Below, piece by piece: positions 1-6,684 of a DNA stretch of 8,712 bases. How positions within the stretch are numbered: position 1 is the stretch's first letter; every line of letters begins with the position of its first letter. Made by a program: the position numbers and the translations under genes. The notes under the pieces were generated by a model that was not told where the DNA came from, did no database searches, and saw only the letters and a program-made list of their open reading frames with translations. This stretch comes from an uncultured Thermomonas sp. Its GTDB lineage: Bacteria; Pseudomonadota; Gammaproteobacteria; Xanthomonadales; Xanthomonadaceae. The stretch spans positions 1 to 8,712 of the forward strand of contig CAMLJA010000068.1 in assembly GCA_946480065.1 (NCBI GenBank). Reading direction: 5' to 3'.

Positions 1-92
1 CCCGCGCCCCCCGCGCCCCCCCGCCGCCCCCCCGGCGGCCGGCGGGGGGGGGGGGGGGGGGGGGGGGGGGGGCGGCCGCGGGCGCCCCCCCC
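1..92. repeat. A/T-free low-complexity run with 29-nt poly-G
   Basis: The first A in the window is at 94 and there is no T before 123. Positions 1-33 are C runs with scattered G, 34-43 is GC-mixed, 44-72 is an unbroken run of 29 G, and 83-92 returns to C-rich sequence. The C-rich left half can fold back on the G-rich right half around the CGGCCG at 36-41. The composition is far more extreme than the neighbouring coding DNA, which is GC-rich but contains all four bases. A sequencing or assembly artefact at a contig end is the likeliest explanation; a real expansion inside gspK is the alternative. Confidence 0.85.
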
Positions 93-260
93 GACCCGCT
101 GCCGGGCGGCGGGAGCGGCACGTATAGTATCGACAGCCGTGCACGACTCGCCGATGGTCGCCGCGCGCATCTTTCGGTGATCGTCCGCGCGGGGGGGAAC
201 GCAGTGCCGGGATCGACGTACACGCCGCTGCGCTGGCAGGACGGGGCCGGATCGCCGTGA
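1..260 (+). CDS. gspK: GspK/XpsK, type II secretion minor pseudopilin, 3' end only
   Basis: This is the C-terminal end of the large minor pseudopilin that sits at the tip of the T2SS pseudopilus in a complex with GspI and GspJ. The frame ending at the TGA at 258-260 reads, from about 93, DPLPGGG followed by [18 protein letters not shown], then LSVIVRAGG and a final [13 protein letters not shown] beta-rich 'YxIDxRARLxDGR...' segment followed by 'LRW' just before the stop is typical of GspK C-termini, and the next gene is gspL as in every xps operon. The stop overlaps the GTG of gspL by 2 nt. Upstream of about 93 the frame runs into an A/T-free stretch that would encode only Arg/Pro/Ala and then nine glycines. 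No homology can be claimed there because a stop codon is impossible in such sequence. Identification rests on the last 55 or so residues plus context. Confidence 0.75.
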   Translation, partial: RAPRAPPPPPRRPAGGGGGGGGGAAAGAPPDPLPGGGSGTYSIDSRARLADGRRAHLSVIVRAGGNAVPGSTYTPLRWQDGAGSP

Positions 261-1381
261 GCGCGACGGCGCCGGCACGCGTGCGCCTGCAGGGCGCCGG
301 CCGCGGCCTGCGCGGGGCGCTGGCGTGGTGGGGCGCGGGGCTGGCCGCGTGGCTGCCGCCGGCGTGGCGGCGTGCGTTCTGGGCCTGCTCGGACCGGCTC
401 CTGCTGCAGGCGGATGGCGACGGACTGCGGCTTCGGCGGCAGGGCGTGGACGGGCTGCTCGAGCTGGCGACGCTGCCGTGGCCCCCCGCGCGCGCCGATG
501 GCGGCGACCCGCTGGCCGGCGTGCTGCGCGAACCCGCGCTCGACCTGCCGCGCTGGCTGCTGCTGCCGGCCACCGCCGGCCTGCGCCGCGCGCTGCCGCT
601 GCCGGCCGCCGCCGCGGCGCGGGTGCGCGACGTGCTGGGCTTCGAGATCGAGCGGCAGACGCCGTTCGCGGCCGCCGAAGTGGTCCACGACGGCCGCGTG
701 CGCGGGCAGCGCGCGGACGGCCAGCTCGACGCCGAGCTGGTGGTGGTCCCGCGCGCGCGCCTCGACGCGGCGCTGGCGCAGGCCGGCCCGCTGGCCGGCT
801 GGCTGGCCGGGGTGGACCTGGCCGACGCCGACGGCCGGCCGCTCGGCGTCAACCTGCTGCCGCCGTTGGCCCGCCGCCGCCAGGCGCGGCCGTGGCGGGC
901 CTGGAACCTGGGGCTGGGCGCGCTGGCGCTGGCCGCGCTGGTGCTGATGCTCGGCCAGGTGCTGGCCAACCGCCGCGACGCCGCCGACCGCCTGCAGCGC
1001 GAGGTCGCGGCGCGGAGCGTGGAGGCGCGCGCGGCCTCGCTGCAGCGCCAGCGGCTGGTGGACGCGGTGGAGGGCGGCGCCTACCTGCAGGCCCAGCGCA
1101 ACGGCCGCGCGTCCGCAGTCGAGGTGATGGACGAACTGGCCCGCCGCCTGCCCGACGACACCTACCTGGAAAAGCTTTCGATCGGCGGCGGCCAGCTGAC
1201 CCTGGTCGGCGTGTCGAGCGGGGCCGCGGCCCTGGTGGGCAAGCTGGAGGGCGCGCGGCAGTGGCGCGCGCCGGCGCTCAGCGGCGCGTTGCAGCAGGAC
1301 CCGCGCACCCGCGGCGACCGCTTCACCCTGGTGGCGCAGCTCGACGTCCCGGCCGCGGAGGCGCCGCGTGCGGCCCGCTGA
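257..1381 (+). CDS. gspL: GspL/XpsL, T2SS inner-membrane platform protein
   Basis: GspL is a bitopic inner-membrane protein that recruits the secretion ATPase GspE with its cytoplasmic domain and pairs with GspM in the periplasm. The 374-residue product has a cytoplasmic part (about 1-212) with the '[11 protein letters not shown]' segment at 128-138 and 'NLLPPL' at 199-204, both typical of the GspL/PilM-PilN family. One membrane helix follows at about 216-236 ([19 protein letters not shown]), then a charged, probably coiled-coil stretch (238-280), then a small periplasmic domain (285-365) with '[15 protein letters not shown]'. The length fits the family (about 370-400). GTG at 257 is chosen because GTGA overlaps the gspK stop, the usual coupling in this operon; no strong Shine-Dalgarno is visible. 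The N-terminal 20-45 region is unusually Trp/Ala-rich and could lie on the membrane. The gene overlaps gspM by 14 nt. Confidence 0.9.
   Translation: MSATAPARVRLQGAGRGLRGALAWWGAGLAAWLPPAWRRAFWACSDRLLLQADGDGLRLRRQGVDGLLELATLPWPPARADGGDPLAGVLREPALDLPRWLLLPATAGLRRALPLPAAAAARVRDVLGFEIERQTPFAAAEVVHDGRVRGQRADGQLDAELVVVPRARLDAALAQAGPLAGWLAGVDLADADGRPLGVNLLPPLARRRQARPWRAWNLGLGALALAALVLMLGQVLANRRDAADRLQREVAARSVEARAASLQRQRLVDAVEGGAYLQAQRNGRASAVEVMDELARRLPDDTYLEKLSIGGGQLTLVGVSSGAAALVGKLEGARQWRAPALSGALQQDPRTRGDRFTLVAQLDVPAAEAPRAAR
1355..1370 (+). promoter_or_regulatory. Duplicated ribosome-binding/start module, copy 1 (gspM)
   Basis: The 16-mer GCGGAGGCGCCGCGTG includes a perfect GGAGG Shine-Dalgarno (1357-1361), a 6-nt spacer CGCCGC and the GTG start of gspM at 1368. 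It lies inside the last codons of gspL, where it encodes AEAPR. The identical 16-mer recurs at 1959-1974 before gspN. It decides the gspM start. Confidence 0.8.
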
Positions 1382-1979
1382 GCGCGACCGCTGGCTGGCG
1401 CTGGCGCTGCTGCTGGCGGCGCTGGGGCTGGTCTACCTGGCCTGCGTGCATCCGTGGTTCACCCGCCCGCTGCGCGAGGCCGACGCGCGCATCGCCGAGC
1501 TGCGCGCGCGCGACGCCCGCCTGCGCGGCCTGCTGGCGCAGGAGCCCGACATCCGCCGGCGGCTGGCGGCCCTGGACGCGCGCGGCGGCGGCGCCGGCTT
1601 CCTGGCCGAGCCCACCGCCGAGCTGGCCACCGCCGCGCTGATCCAGCGGCTGGAAGGCCTGGTGGGCGAGGTCAGCCCCGGCAACCGCGGCTGCGCGATC
1701 ACCAACCGCGCGCCGCTGTCCGGCGAGCCGCCGCCCGGGCCCTACCGCCGGGTCACGGTGCAGGTGCGGCTGCGCTGCGGCAACGCCGAGACCCTGGCGG
1801 TGCTGCACGCGCTGGAGTCCGCGCGGCCCTACCTGTTCGTGGACACCCTGGACATCGCCGCCCAGCGCTACTTCGCCATCCCCGGCAACGTGCTGCCGCA
1901 GGAAGGCGGGCTGGACGTGAGCTTCGACCTCTCGGGCTACCTGCGGCCGGCGCCGCCGGCGGAGGCGCCGCGTGGCTGA
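1368..1979 (+). CDS. gspM: GspM/XpsM, T2SS inner-membrane platform protein (T2SSM_b type)
   Basis: GspM stabilises GspL in the inner membrane and helps couple the ATPase to pseudopilus assembly. The 203-residue product has a short cytoplasmic tail, one membrane helix at about 9-27 (WLALALLLAALGLVYLACV), a charged coiled-coil-like stretch (33-70) and a small periplasmic domain (about 85-195) that ends in 'LDVSFDLSGYLR'. The layout and length resemble the Xanthomonas XpsM (T2SSM_b) branch rather than enterobacterial GspM; sequence similarity to other GspM is weak, so position between gspL and gspN carries much of the call. GTG at 1368 follows a GGAGG with a 6-nt spacer. It overlaps gspL by 14 nt and gspN by 8 nt. 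Two periplasmic cysteines (109 and 137) could form a disulfide; this is inference. Confidence 0.88.
   Translation: MRPAERDRWLALALLLAALGLVYLACVHPWFTRPLREADARIAELRARDARLRGLLAQEPDIRRRLAALDARGGGAGFLAEPTAELATAALIQRLEGLVGEVSPGNRGCAITNRAPLSGEPPPGPYRRVTVQVRLRCGNAETLAVLHALESARPYLFVDTLDIAAQRYFAIPGNVLPQEGGLDVSFDLSGYLRPAPPAEAPRG
1959..1974 (+). promoter_or_regulatory. Duplicated ribosome-binding/start module, copy 2 (gspN)
   Basis: This is an exact copy of the 16-mer at 1355-1370: GGAGG at 1961-1965, spacer CGCCGC, and the GTG start of gspN at 1972. Here it lies in the last codons of gspM and again encodes AEAPR, so GspL and GspM share this tail motif. Confidence 0.8.
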
Positions 1980-2712
1980 TCGCCTCCGCCGCTGGCGCCC
2001 GGACACCGCCGGGCCGCTGACCTGGCTGCTGGCGGCCTGCGCCGGCTGGGCGCTGCTGGCGTGGCTGGGCGCGCTGCTGGGCATGGGCGGGGCGGTGGCA
2101 CCGGTGGTGGCAGCGCAGGCGGGCCCGCTGCCGCAGCCACGGCCGCCGGCGCCGGACCGGATCGGCCCGCTGGCGCAGTACGCGGAAGCCGCCTCGCGGC
2201 CGCTGTTCACCCGCGACCGCCGCCCGCGCGGCTTCCTGGCCACCGCGCCCGACGCCGGCGGCGAGGCCGAGCCGCAGGCGCTGGACCTGGTGCTGACCGG
2301 CGTGCTGATCAGCCCGCAGGTGCGGCTGGCGATCGTCCAGCCCAGCGGCGGCGGCGAGCCCCAGCGCGTGCGCGAAGGCAGCGCGCCGGACGGCGCCGCG
2401 GGCTGGCGGCTGGTGCAGGTGGAGCCGCGCCGGGCGATCTTCGAGGGCGGCGGCGGCCAGGCCATCCTGGAACTGCGCACCTACGGCGAGGCCGGCGCGC
2501 CCGCCCCGGCGCGGATCGAGCCGGCGCCGGCGGCGCCCATGGACGATGCGCGCGAGGCGCAGGCCGCGGCCGAGGCGGCCGCCGACGCGGCGGAACCCGC
2601 GCAGCCCGATGCGGCCCGCATCGAAGACATCCGCCGCCGCATCGAGGCGCGCCGCGCGCAGCTTCGGGCGGCCGGCCAGAACGCGACGCCGCAGGCGACG
2701 CCCCGGAACTGA
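1972..2712 (+). CDS. gspN: XpsN-type GspN/GspC, T2SS platform-to-secretin connector
   Basis: In xanthomonads the xpsN product takes the place of GspC, linking the GspL/GspM platform to the N-terminal domains of the secretin. The 246-residue protein has a short cytoplasmic segment, one membrane helix (about 16-38, LTWLLAACAGWALLAWLGALL), a Pro-rich linker (50-62) and an HR-like domain at about 70-170. That domain contains 'EAASRPLFTRDRRP', 'LVLTGVLISPQVRLAIVQ', 'VREGSAPDGAAGWRLVQVEPRRAIF' and a final 'ILELRTY', the classic GspC homology-region pattern. There is no PDZ domain; the tail (175-246) is Ala/Glu/Arg-rich and probably helical. The GTG start at 1972 is set by the GGAGG at 1961-1965 and overlaps the gspM stop. 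Sixteen nt separate it from gspD. 'GspN' follows Xanthomonas usage; it is not the larger GspN of the Klebsiella system. Confidence 0.88.
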   Translation: MADRLRRWRPDTAGPLTWLLAACAGWALLAWLGALLGMGGAVAPVVAAQAGPLPQPRPPAPDRIGPLAQYAEAASRPLFTRDRRPRGFLATAPDAGGEAEPQALDLVLTGVLISPQVRLAIVQPSGGGEPQRVREGSAPDGAAGWRLVQVEPRRAIFEGGGGQAILELRTYGEAGAPAPARIEPAPAAPMDDAREAQAAAEAAADAAEPAQPDAARIEDIRRRIEARRAQLRAAGQNATPQATPRN

Positions 2713-2715
2713 CGT

Positions 2716-2719
2716 GGAG
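2716..2719 (+). promoter_or_regulatory. Shine-Dalgarno of gspD
   Basis: GGAG, 9 nt before the ATG at 2729, lies in the 16-nt gap after gspN. It favours this start over the upstream in-frame ATG at 2546, which would add 61 Arg-rich residues ahead of the lipoprotein signal. Confidence 0.7.
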
Positions 2720-2728
2720 CACCAACCG

Positions 2729-4873
2729 ATGTCCATCCGCAACCTCCTGATCGGCTTCGCCCTGGCCCTGCTGTCGGCCTGCGCCAGCGCGCCCGTCCCC
2801 GACGTGCGGCACGCCGGGCGGCTGCCGGGCGGCAGCGCCAGCGAGGCGGGGGCGGTGCGCCAGGAACGCCTGCCCGAGGCGCTGGGCAACGCCGGCCCGC
2901 AGCCGGTGATCCGCCGCGGCGCCGGCCTGCCGATCAACCAGGCCGCCGCCAGCGCGGCGCCGCCGTCGCTGGCCAGCAGCGGCCAGGCCAGCTTCAACTT
3001 CGAGGGCGAATCGTTGCAGGCGGTGGTGAAGGCGATCCTGGGCGACATGCTGGGGCAGAACTACAGCATCGCCCCGGGCGTGCAGGGCACGGTGACCATC
3101 GCCACCCAGCGGCCGGTGGGCGCGGCCGGCGCGCTCAACCTGCTGGAGGGCGTGCTGGCGCAGAACAACGCGCGCATGGTCTACGCCGACGGCCGCTACA
3201 ACATCGTCCCGGCGGACCAGGCCCTGTCCAGCGGGGTGGTGCCGCGGACCGGGCCGGCGGCGCTGGCGCGCGGGTTCGAGTCGCGGGTGGTGCCGCTGCG
3301 CTGGGTGTCCGCCAGCGAGATGGAGAAGATCCTCAAGCCCTACGCCCGCCAGGGCTCGATCGTCAGCGTGGACGGCGCGCGCAACCTGATCACCATTGCC
3401 GGCACCCGCGCCGAGCTGGAGAACTACCTGCGCACCATCCAGGTGTTCGACGTCGACTGGATGGCCAGCATGTCGGTGGGCGTGTTCCCGCTGCAGTCCG
3501 GCCGCCCGGCTGCGGTGGTGCAGGACCTGGAGCGGGTGTTCGGCGAGCAGGGGAAGAGCCCGGTGTCCGGGATGTTCCGGTTCATGCCGCTGGACAGCGC
3601 GAACGCGGTGATGGTCATCACCAGCCAGCCCAACTACCTGGACGACATCCAGCAGTGGATCGACCGCATCGAGGGCGGCGGCGGCGACGGCCGGCTGTTC
3701 TCGTACGAACTGAAGTACATCCGCGCGCGCGAGCTGGCGGACCGGCTGTCGGAAGTGTTCGGCGGCAGTGGCGGCCAGGCGCGCGACGACCGCGGCCAGG
3801 CCGCGCTGATGCCGGGGCTGGAGGCCACCGAGATCCGCGACGCCGGCGTGGACGACAAGGACGGCACCGCCAGCGCCGCGATCGGCGAGGGCGCCAGCCT
3901 GCCGCAGGCGGGCAGCGGCAACGGCCGCGTGACCCTGCGGGTGGACGGCGCCGAGGTCGGCGTGTCCGCGGTGGAGGACACCAACTCGCTGCTGGTGCGC
4001 GCCAGCCCGGCGCAGTGGCAGTCCATCCGCGAGGTGATCGACCGCCTCGACGTGATGCCGATGCAGGTGCACATCGAGGCGCAGGTGGTCAGCGTGGCGC
4101 TGAAGGGCGCGCTGCAGTACGGCGTGAGCTGGTTCTTCGACCACGCGGTCGCCGACCAGGGCCTGCCCTATCCGACCGGCCGCAACAGCTGGGGCAGCTA
4201 CGCCGGCGGCCTGGACGCGCTGCCCAACGGCGCCGGCAACCTGCTCAGCTGGACCTTCCTCGGCCACAAGGCCGCGGCCATCGTGCAGGCGCTGGACAAC
4301 GTGACCGACGTGCGCACGCTGTCCTCGCCCTCGGTGTTCACCCAGAACAACAAGGAAGCCAGCCTCAACGTGGGCCAGCGCATCCCGATCGCCTCGGTCA
4401 CCTTCAACCCGACCAACGGCGGCAACAACGACGGCACCTACAGCCAGGTCCAGTACCTGGAGACCGGCATCATCCTCAAGGTGCGGCCGCGGATCACCCG
4501 CGACGGCATGGTGTTCCTGGACATCGTGCAGGAGGTCAGCAAGCCCACCGGGATCGCCGACGCCTTCGGCAACGTGCGCATCGACACCAACAAGGTGCGC
4601 ACCAGCGCGATGGTGCCGGACGGCGAGACCATCATGCTGGCCGGCCTGATCAGCGAAGGCAGCGAGCGCAGTTCGACCGGCGTCCCCGGGCTGAGCCGGA
4701 TCCCGGTGCTGGGCGGGCTGTTCGGCCAGCAGGGCAGCGGCACCAGCCGCGACGAACTGGTGGTGCTGATCACGCCCACCGTGGTGCGCAGCCCGCAGGA
4801 AGCGCGCGAGCTGACCGACGAGTACGGCCGCCGCTTCCGCGCCCTGGACCCGATCTACAAGCCGGCGAAGTGA
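2729..4873 (+). CDS. gspD: GspD/XpsD, T2SS outer-membrane secretin (lipoprotein)
   Basis: This protein forms the multimeric outer-membrane channel through which folded exoproteins leave. The 714-residue product begins with a lipoprotein signal, MSIRNLLIGFALALLSAC, with lipobox LSAC and acylated Cys18; Ala at +2 fits outer-membrane sorting. A disordered linker (19-86) is followed by N0 (about 87-165, from ASFNFEGESLQAVV), N1 (about 185-247), N2 (about 248-320), N3 (about 323-440) and the secretin barrel (445-690). The barrel shows 'VHIEAQVVSV', 'VRTLSSPSVFTQNNKEASLNVG', 'VPGLSRIPVLGGLF' (652-665) and 'ELVVLITP' (676-683), the hallmarks of the family. N3 is split by a long Gly/Asp/Ala-rich insertion (about 340-410). 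The length is slightly below Xanthomonas XpsD (about 760). The start at 2729 is supported by GGAG and by the signal peptide. Being self-lipidated, it may not depend on a separate GspS-type pilotin; none is visible here. Confidence 0.96.
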   Translation: MSIRNLLIGFALALLSACASAPVPDVRHAGRLPGGSASEAGAVRQERLPEALGNAGPQPVIRRGAGLPINQAAASAAPPSLASSGQASFNFEGESLQAVVKAILGDMLGQNYSIAPGVQGTVTIATQRPVGAAGALNLLEGVLAQNNARMVYADGRYNIVPADQALSSGVVPRTGPAALARGFESRVVPLRWVSASEMEKILKPYARQGSIVSVDGARNLITIAGTRAELENYLRTIQVFDVDWMASMSVGVFPLQSGRPAAVVQDLERVFGEQGKSPVSGMFRFMPLDSANAVMVITSQPNYLDDIQQWIDRIEGGGGDGRLFSYELKYIRARELADRLSEVFGGSGGQARDDRGQAALMPGLEATEIRDAGVDDKDGTASAAIGEGASLPQAGSGNGRVTLRVDGAEVGVSAVEDTNSLLVRASPAQWQSIREVIDRLDVMPMQVHIEAQVVSVALKGALQYGVSWFFDHAVADQGLPYPTGRNSWGSYAGGLDALPNGAGNLLSWTFLGHKAAAIVQALDNVTDVRTLSSPSVFTQNNKEASLNVGQRIPIASVTFNPTNGGNNDGTYSQVQYLETGIILKVRPRITRDGMVFLDIVQEVSKPTGIADAFGNVRIDTNKVRTSAMVPDGETIMLAGLISEGSERSSTGVPGLSRIPVLGGLFGQQGSGTSRDELVVLITPTVVRSPQEARELTDEYGRRFRALDPIYKPAK

Positions 4874-5754
4874 TGGCCGGCGACGTGGCGGCCGGCGACG
4901 TGGCGCCCGCCGGCACGGCGCTGCCCATCGTGCTGGTGCCGGTGGGCACCGACGAGGACGCGCTGGACGCCTGCCTGGCCGCGCTGGAGGCCGGCACGCC
5001 CGCCGGGACGCGGGTGTGGCTGGCCGACGATGCGCAGGCCGGCCCGCGCGGCCAGGACCTGATCCGCGGCTGGCTGGCGCGGACCCGCCTGCAGGCAGCG
5101 CACACGCGCCGCGCCGCGCCGCTGGGCGAGGCCGCGCACCTGGACGAGGCGCTGCGCGCCTGCGGCGCCGCCGACGTGGCGGTGCTGGCCGGCGACGCCG
5201 CGCCGGCGCCGGGCTGGCTGGAACGCCTGGCCGAGTGCCTGGCGCGCGATCCCGCGATCGCCAGCGCCACGCCGTGGAGCAACGCCGGCGAGGCCGCCGC
5301 GTGGCCGCGGATCGGCGAGATCGTGCCGCTCGACCATCCGCCCGCGCGGCTGGCCGAAGCCTGCGCGCAGCTGCCGCCGGTCCACCCCGACCTGCCCGCC
5401 GCGGTGGGCCATGCGGTGCTGCTGCGCGGCCAGGCGCGCACCCGCGCCGGCGGGCTGGACGCGGCCAGCTACCGGTCGTGGTACGCCGCGCTGGTCGACC
5501 TGTCGCTGCGGATGGCCGGGCTGGGCGGACGCAACGTGCTGTGCGAGACCGCCTTCGTCCTGCGCGCCGCCGAAGGCGCGCCGGGCGAGGGCGACATGGC
5601 CGCGCTGGCGGCGCGCTGGCCGGCCTGGCACGCGCGGATCGCGCAGTGCCTGATGGACGATCCGCTGCGTGCGCTGCGGGCGCGGCTGGAGGAGGCGCTG
5701 GCGGTGCAGGCGCGGCGCCCGCCGCAGGCGGACCTGTTCGCGGACGTGCCGTGA
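4873..5754 (+). CDS. Degenerate family 2 glycosyltransferase-like protein
   Basis: The 293-residue product has the outline of a GT-A/family 2 glycosyltransferase: an opening strand and helix 'IVLVPVGTDEDALDACLAAL' (19-38), the nucleotide-binding 'WLADDA' (49-54), 'VAVLAGDAAPAPGWLERL' (102-119), which aligns with the 'VVLLNSDTEVPPGWLERL' type of segment, 'ATPWSN' (132-137), and 'VDLSLRMAGLGGRNVLCETAFV' (208-229), which resembles the acceptor-side segment. The DxD-type metal site is reduced to a single Asp108, and the usual acidic pair of the acceptor loop keeps only Asp209. It could be catalytically dead, metal-independent or a partner of the next enzyme. No signal peptide or membrane helix is seen, so it is probably cytoplasmic. 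ATG at 4873 shares one base with the gspD stop (TGATG), which implies translational coupling. The donor and acceptor are unknown. Confidence 0.75.
   Translation: MAGDVAAGDVAPAGTALPIVLVPVGTDEDALDACLAALEAGTPAGTRVWLADDAQAGPRGQDLIRGWLARTRLQAAHTRRAAPLGEAAHLDEALRACGAADVAVLAGDAAPAPGWLERLAECLARDPAIASATPWSNAGEAAAWPRIGEIVPLDHPPARLAEACAQLPPVHPDLPAAVGHAVLLRGQARTRAGGLDAASYRSWYAALVDLSLRMAGLGGRNVLCETAFVLRAAEGAPGEGDMAALAARWPAWHARIAQCLMDDPLRALRARLEEALAVQARRPPQADLFADVP
4876..4905 (+). repeat. 15-bp perfect tandem duplication at a gene start
   Basis: GCCGGCGACGTGGCG occurs twice in a row (4876-4890 and 4891-4905) directly after the ATG of the glycosyltransferase-like gene. It encodes AGDVA-AGDVA (residues 2-11). 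The unit is a multiple of three, so the frame is kept. Each copy also contains an in-frame GTG (4885 and 4900) that could serve as an alternative start. Confidence 0.9.
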
Positions 5755-6584
5755 GCGCCGGGATCGCCGCCGTGGTGGTCGCCTTCAACAGCGAGGAAAC
5801 CCTCGACGCCTGCCTGTCGCGCCTGCGCGCGGCGCGCGGGGTCGACGAGATCCGGGTGGTCGACAACGCCTCCGGCGACGGCAGCATGGCGATCGCGCAG
5901 CGGCACGCGCTGGCCGATCCGCGGGTGCGCTTCATCGCCAATCCCGACAACCCCGGCTTCGCGGTGGGCTGCAACCAGGGCGCGGCGGCCAGCGGCGCGC
6001 CGTGGCTGGCGTTCGTCAATCCGGACTGTTTCGTCGACGCGGACACCCTGGCGCGGCTGTGCGGGACCTCCGCGGCGCTCGACGGTGCGCTGGTGGGCGC
6101 GGTGCTGCGCGGCGAGGACGGCGCGTGCGATCCCGCCGCGCGCCGGCGCGACCCCGACTTCGCCGCCATGCTGCGCGGGCGCGCCGCCCGTGCGCTGGCG
6201 GTCCCGCGCGATCCGACCCGCGACGTGCAGCCGGTGGAGGCGGTGTCCGGCGCGCTGCTGCTGCTGCCGCGCGCGCTGTTCGCCCGCATCGGCGGCTTCG
6301 ACGAGGGCTACCGGCTGCACGCCGAGGACCTGGACCTGTGCCGGCGCGCGCGCCAGGCCGGCGCCACCGTCGCCATCGACAACACGGTGGAGGCGCTGCA
6401 CGTGCGCGGGGTGTCCTCGCGGCCGCACCCGCTGTTCGTGGAGTGGCACAAGCACCGCGGGCTGTGGCGCTACTTCCGCAAGTTCGAGGCGGAGCGGCGC
6501 AGCCTGCCCACGCGGCTTGCGGTGTTCGCGATGATCTGGGGGCGTTTCCCGTTCGCAGTGCTGCGGGCGGCGTTGCGCCGATAA
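5751..6584 (+). CDS. Family 2 glycosyltransferase (rhamnosyltransferase-like)
   Basis: This is a cytoplasmic GT-A fold glycosyltransferase expected to move a sugar from a nucleotide donor to a glycan or lipid-linked acceptor. The 277-residue product shows the family motifs in order: 'AAVVVAFNSEETLDACLSRL' (6-25), 'VVDNASGDGS' (36-45), 'NPDNPGFAVGCNQG' (64-77), the metal/donor site 'FVNPDCFVD' (88-96, Asp92), 'VSGALLLLPRALFARIGGFDEGY' (165-187), and the acceptor/catalytic segment 'HAEDLDLCRRARQAG' (190-204, Glu192 Asp193 Asp195). The tail 'EWHKHRGLWRYFRKF' (231-245) is like that of dTDP-rhamnosyl and O-antigen transferases. The specific sugar cannot be read from the sequence. GTG at 5751 overlaps the previous stop in a GTGA arrangement, so the gene is the last of the T2SS operon. 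The C-terminal hydrophobic stretch (255-272) is short and may be only membrane-associated. Confidence 0.9.
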   Translation: MSAGIAAVVVAFNSEETLDACLSRLRAARGVDEIRVVDNASGDGSMAIAQRHALADPRVRFIANPDNPGFAVGCNQGAAASGAPWLAFVNPDCFVDADTLARLCGTSAALDGALVGAVLRGEDGACDPAARRRDPDFAAMLRGRAARALAVPRDPTRDVQPVEAVSGALLLLPRALFARIGGFDEGYRLHAEDLDLCRRARQAGATVAIDNTVEALHVRGVSSRPHPLFVEWHKHRGLWRYFRKFEAERRSLPTRLAVFAMIWGRFPFAVLRAALRR

Positions 6585-6684
6585 ACCCGCGATGCACATC
6601 GCGCTTTCCGTAGGAGCGCACCGCAGGGGCGCGATGCTTTTTGCGCGATCCTGCGAGAAGCGTTCGCGCCCTTTCAGTGCGCTC
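6585..6684. other. Convergent intergenic region
   Basis: This 100-nt gap separates two convergent operons. Apart from 23 nt after the glycosyltransferase stop, it is wholly made of the palindromic repeat. I see no promoter, small gene or tRNA in it. Confidence 0.8.

Noticed and set aside
1..92. A poly-Gly/poly-Pro domain of GspK
   Set aside because: An open frame is meaningless where no A or T occurs, and the run is more likely an artefact; only the part after about 93 resembles GspK.
2546..2728. An N-terminal extension of the secretin from an upstream in-frame ATG
   Set aside because: The added 61 residues are an Arg/Pro-rich out-of-frame reading of gspN. The start at 2729 has a Shine-Dalgarno and an immediate lipoprotein signal with LSAC.
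3655..4872. An extension of the first glycosyltransferase-like gene back into gspD
   Set aside because: The upstream part is an Arg/Gly-rich shadow of the secretin. The glycosyltransferase-like similarity begins after the ATG at 4873, which overlaps the gspD stop.
2309..6289. A very long open frame (about 1,300 codons) on the minus strand across gspN, gspD and the glycosyltransferases
   Set aside because: It is antisense to clearly identified genes, has Arg/Ala/His/Pro-rich composition without domain motifs, and is expected from extreme GC content where stop codons are rare.
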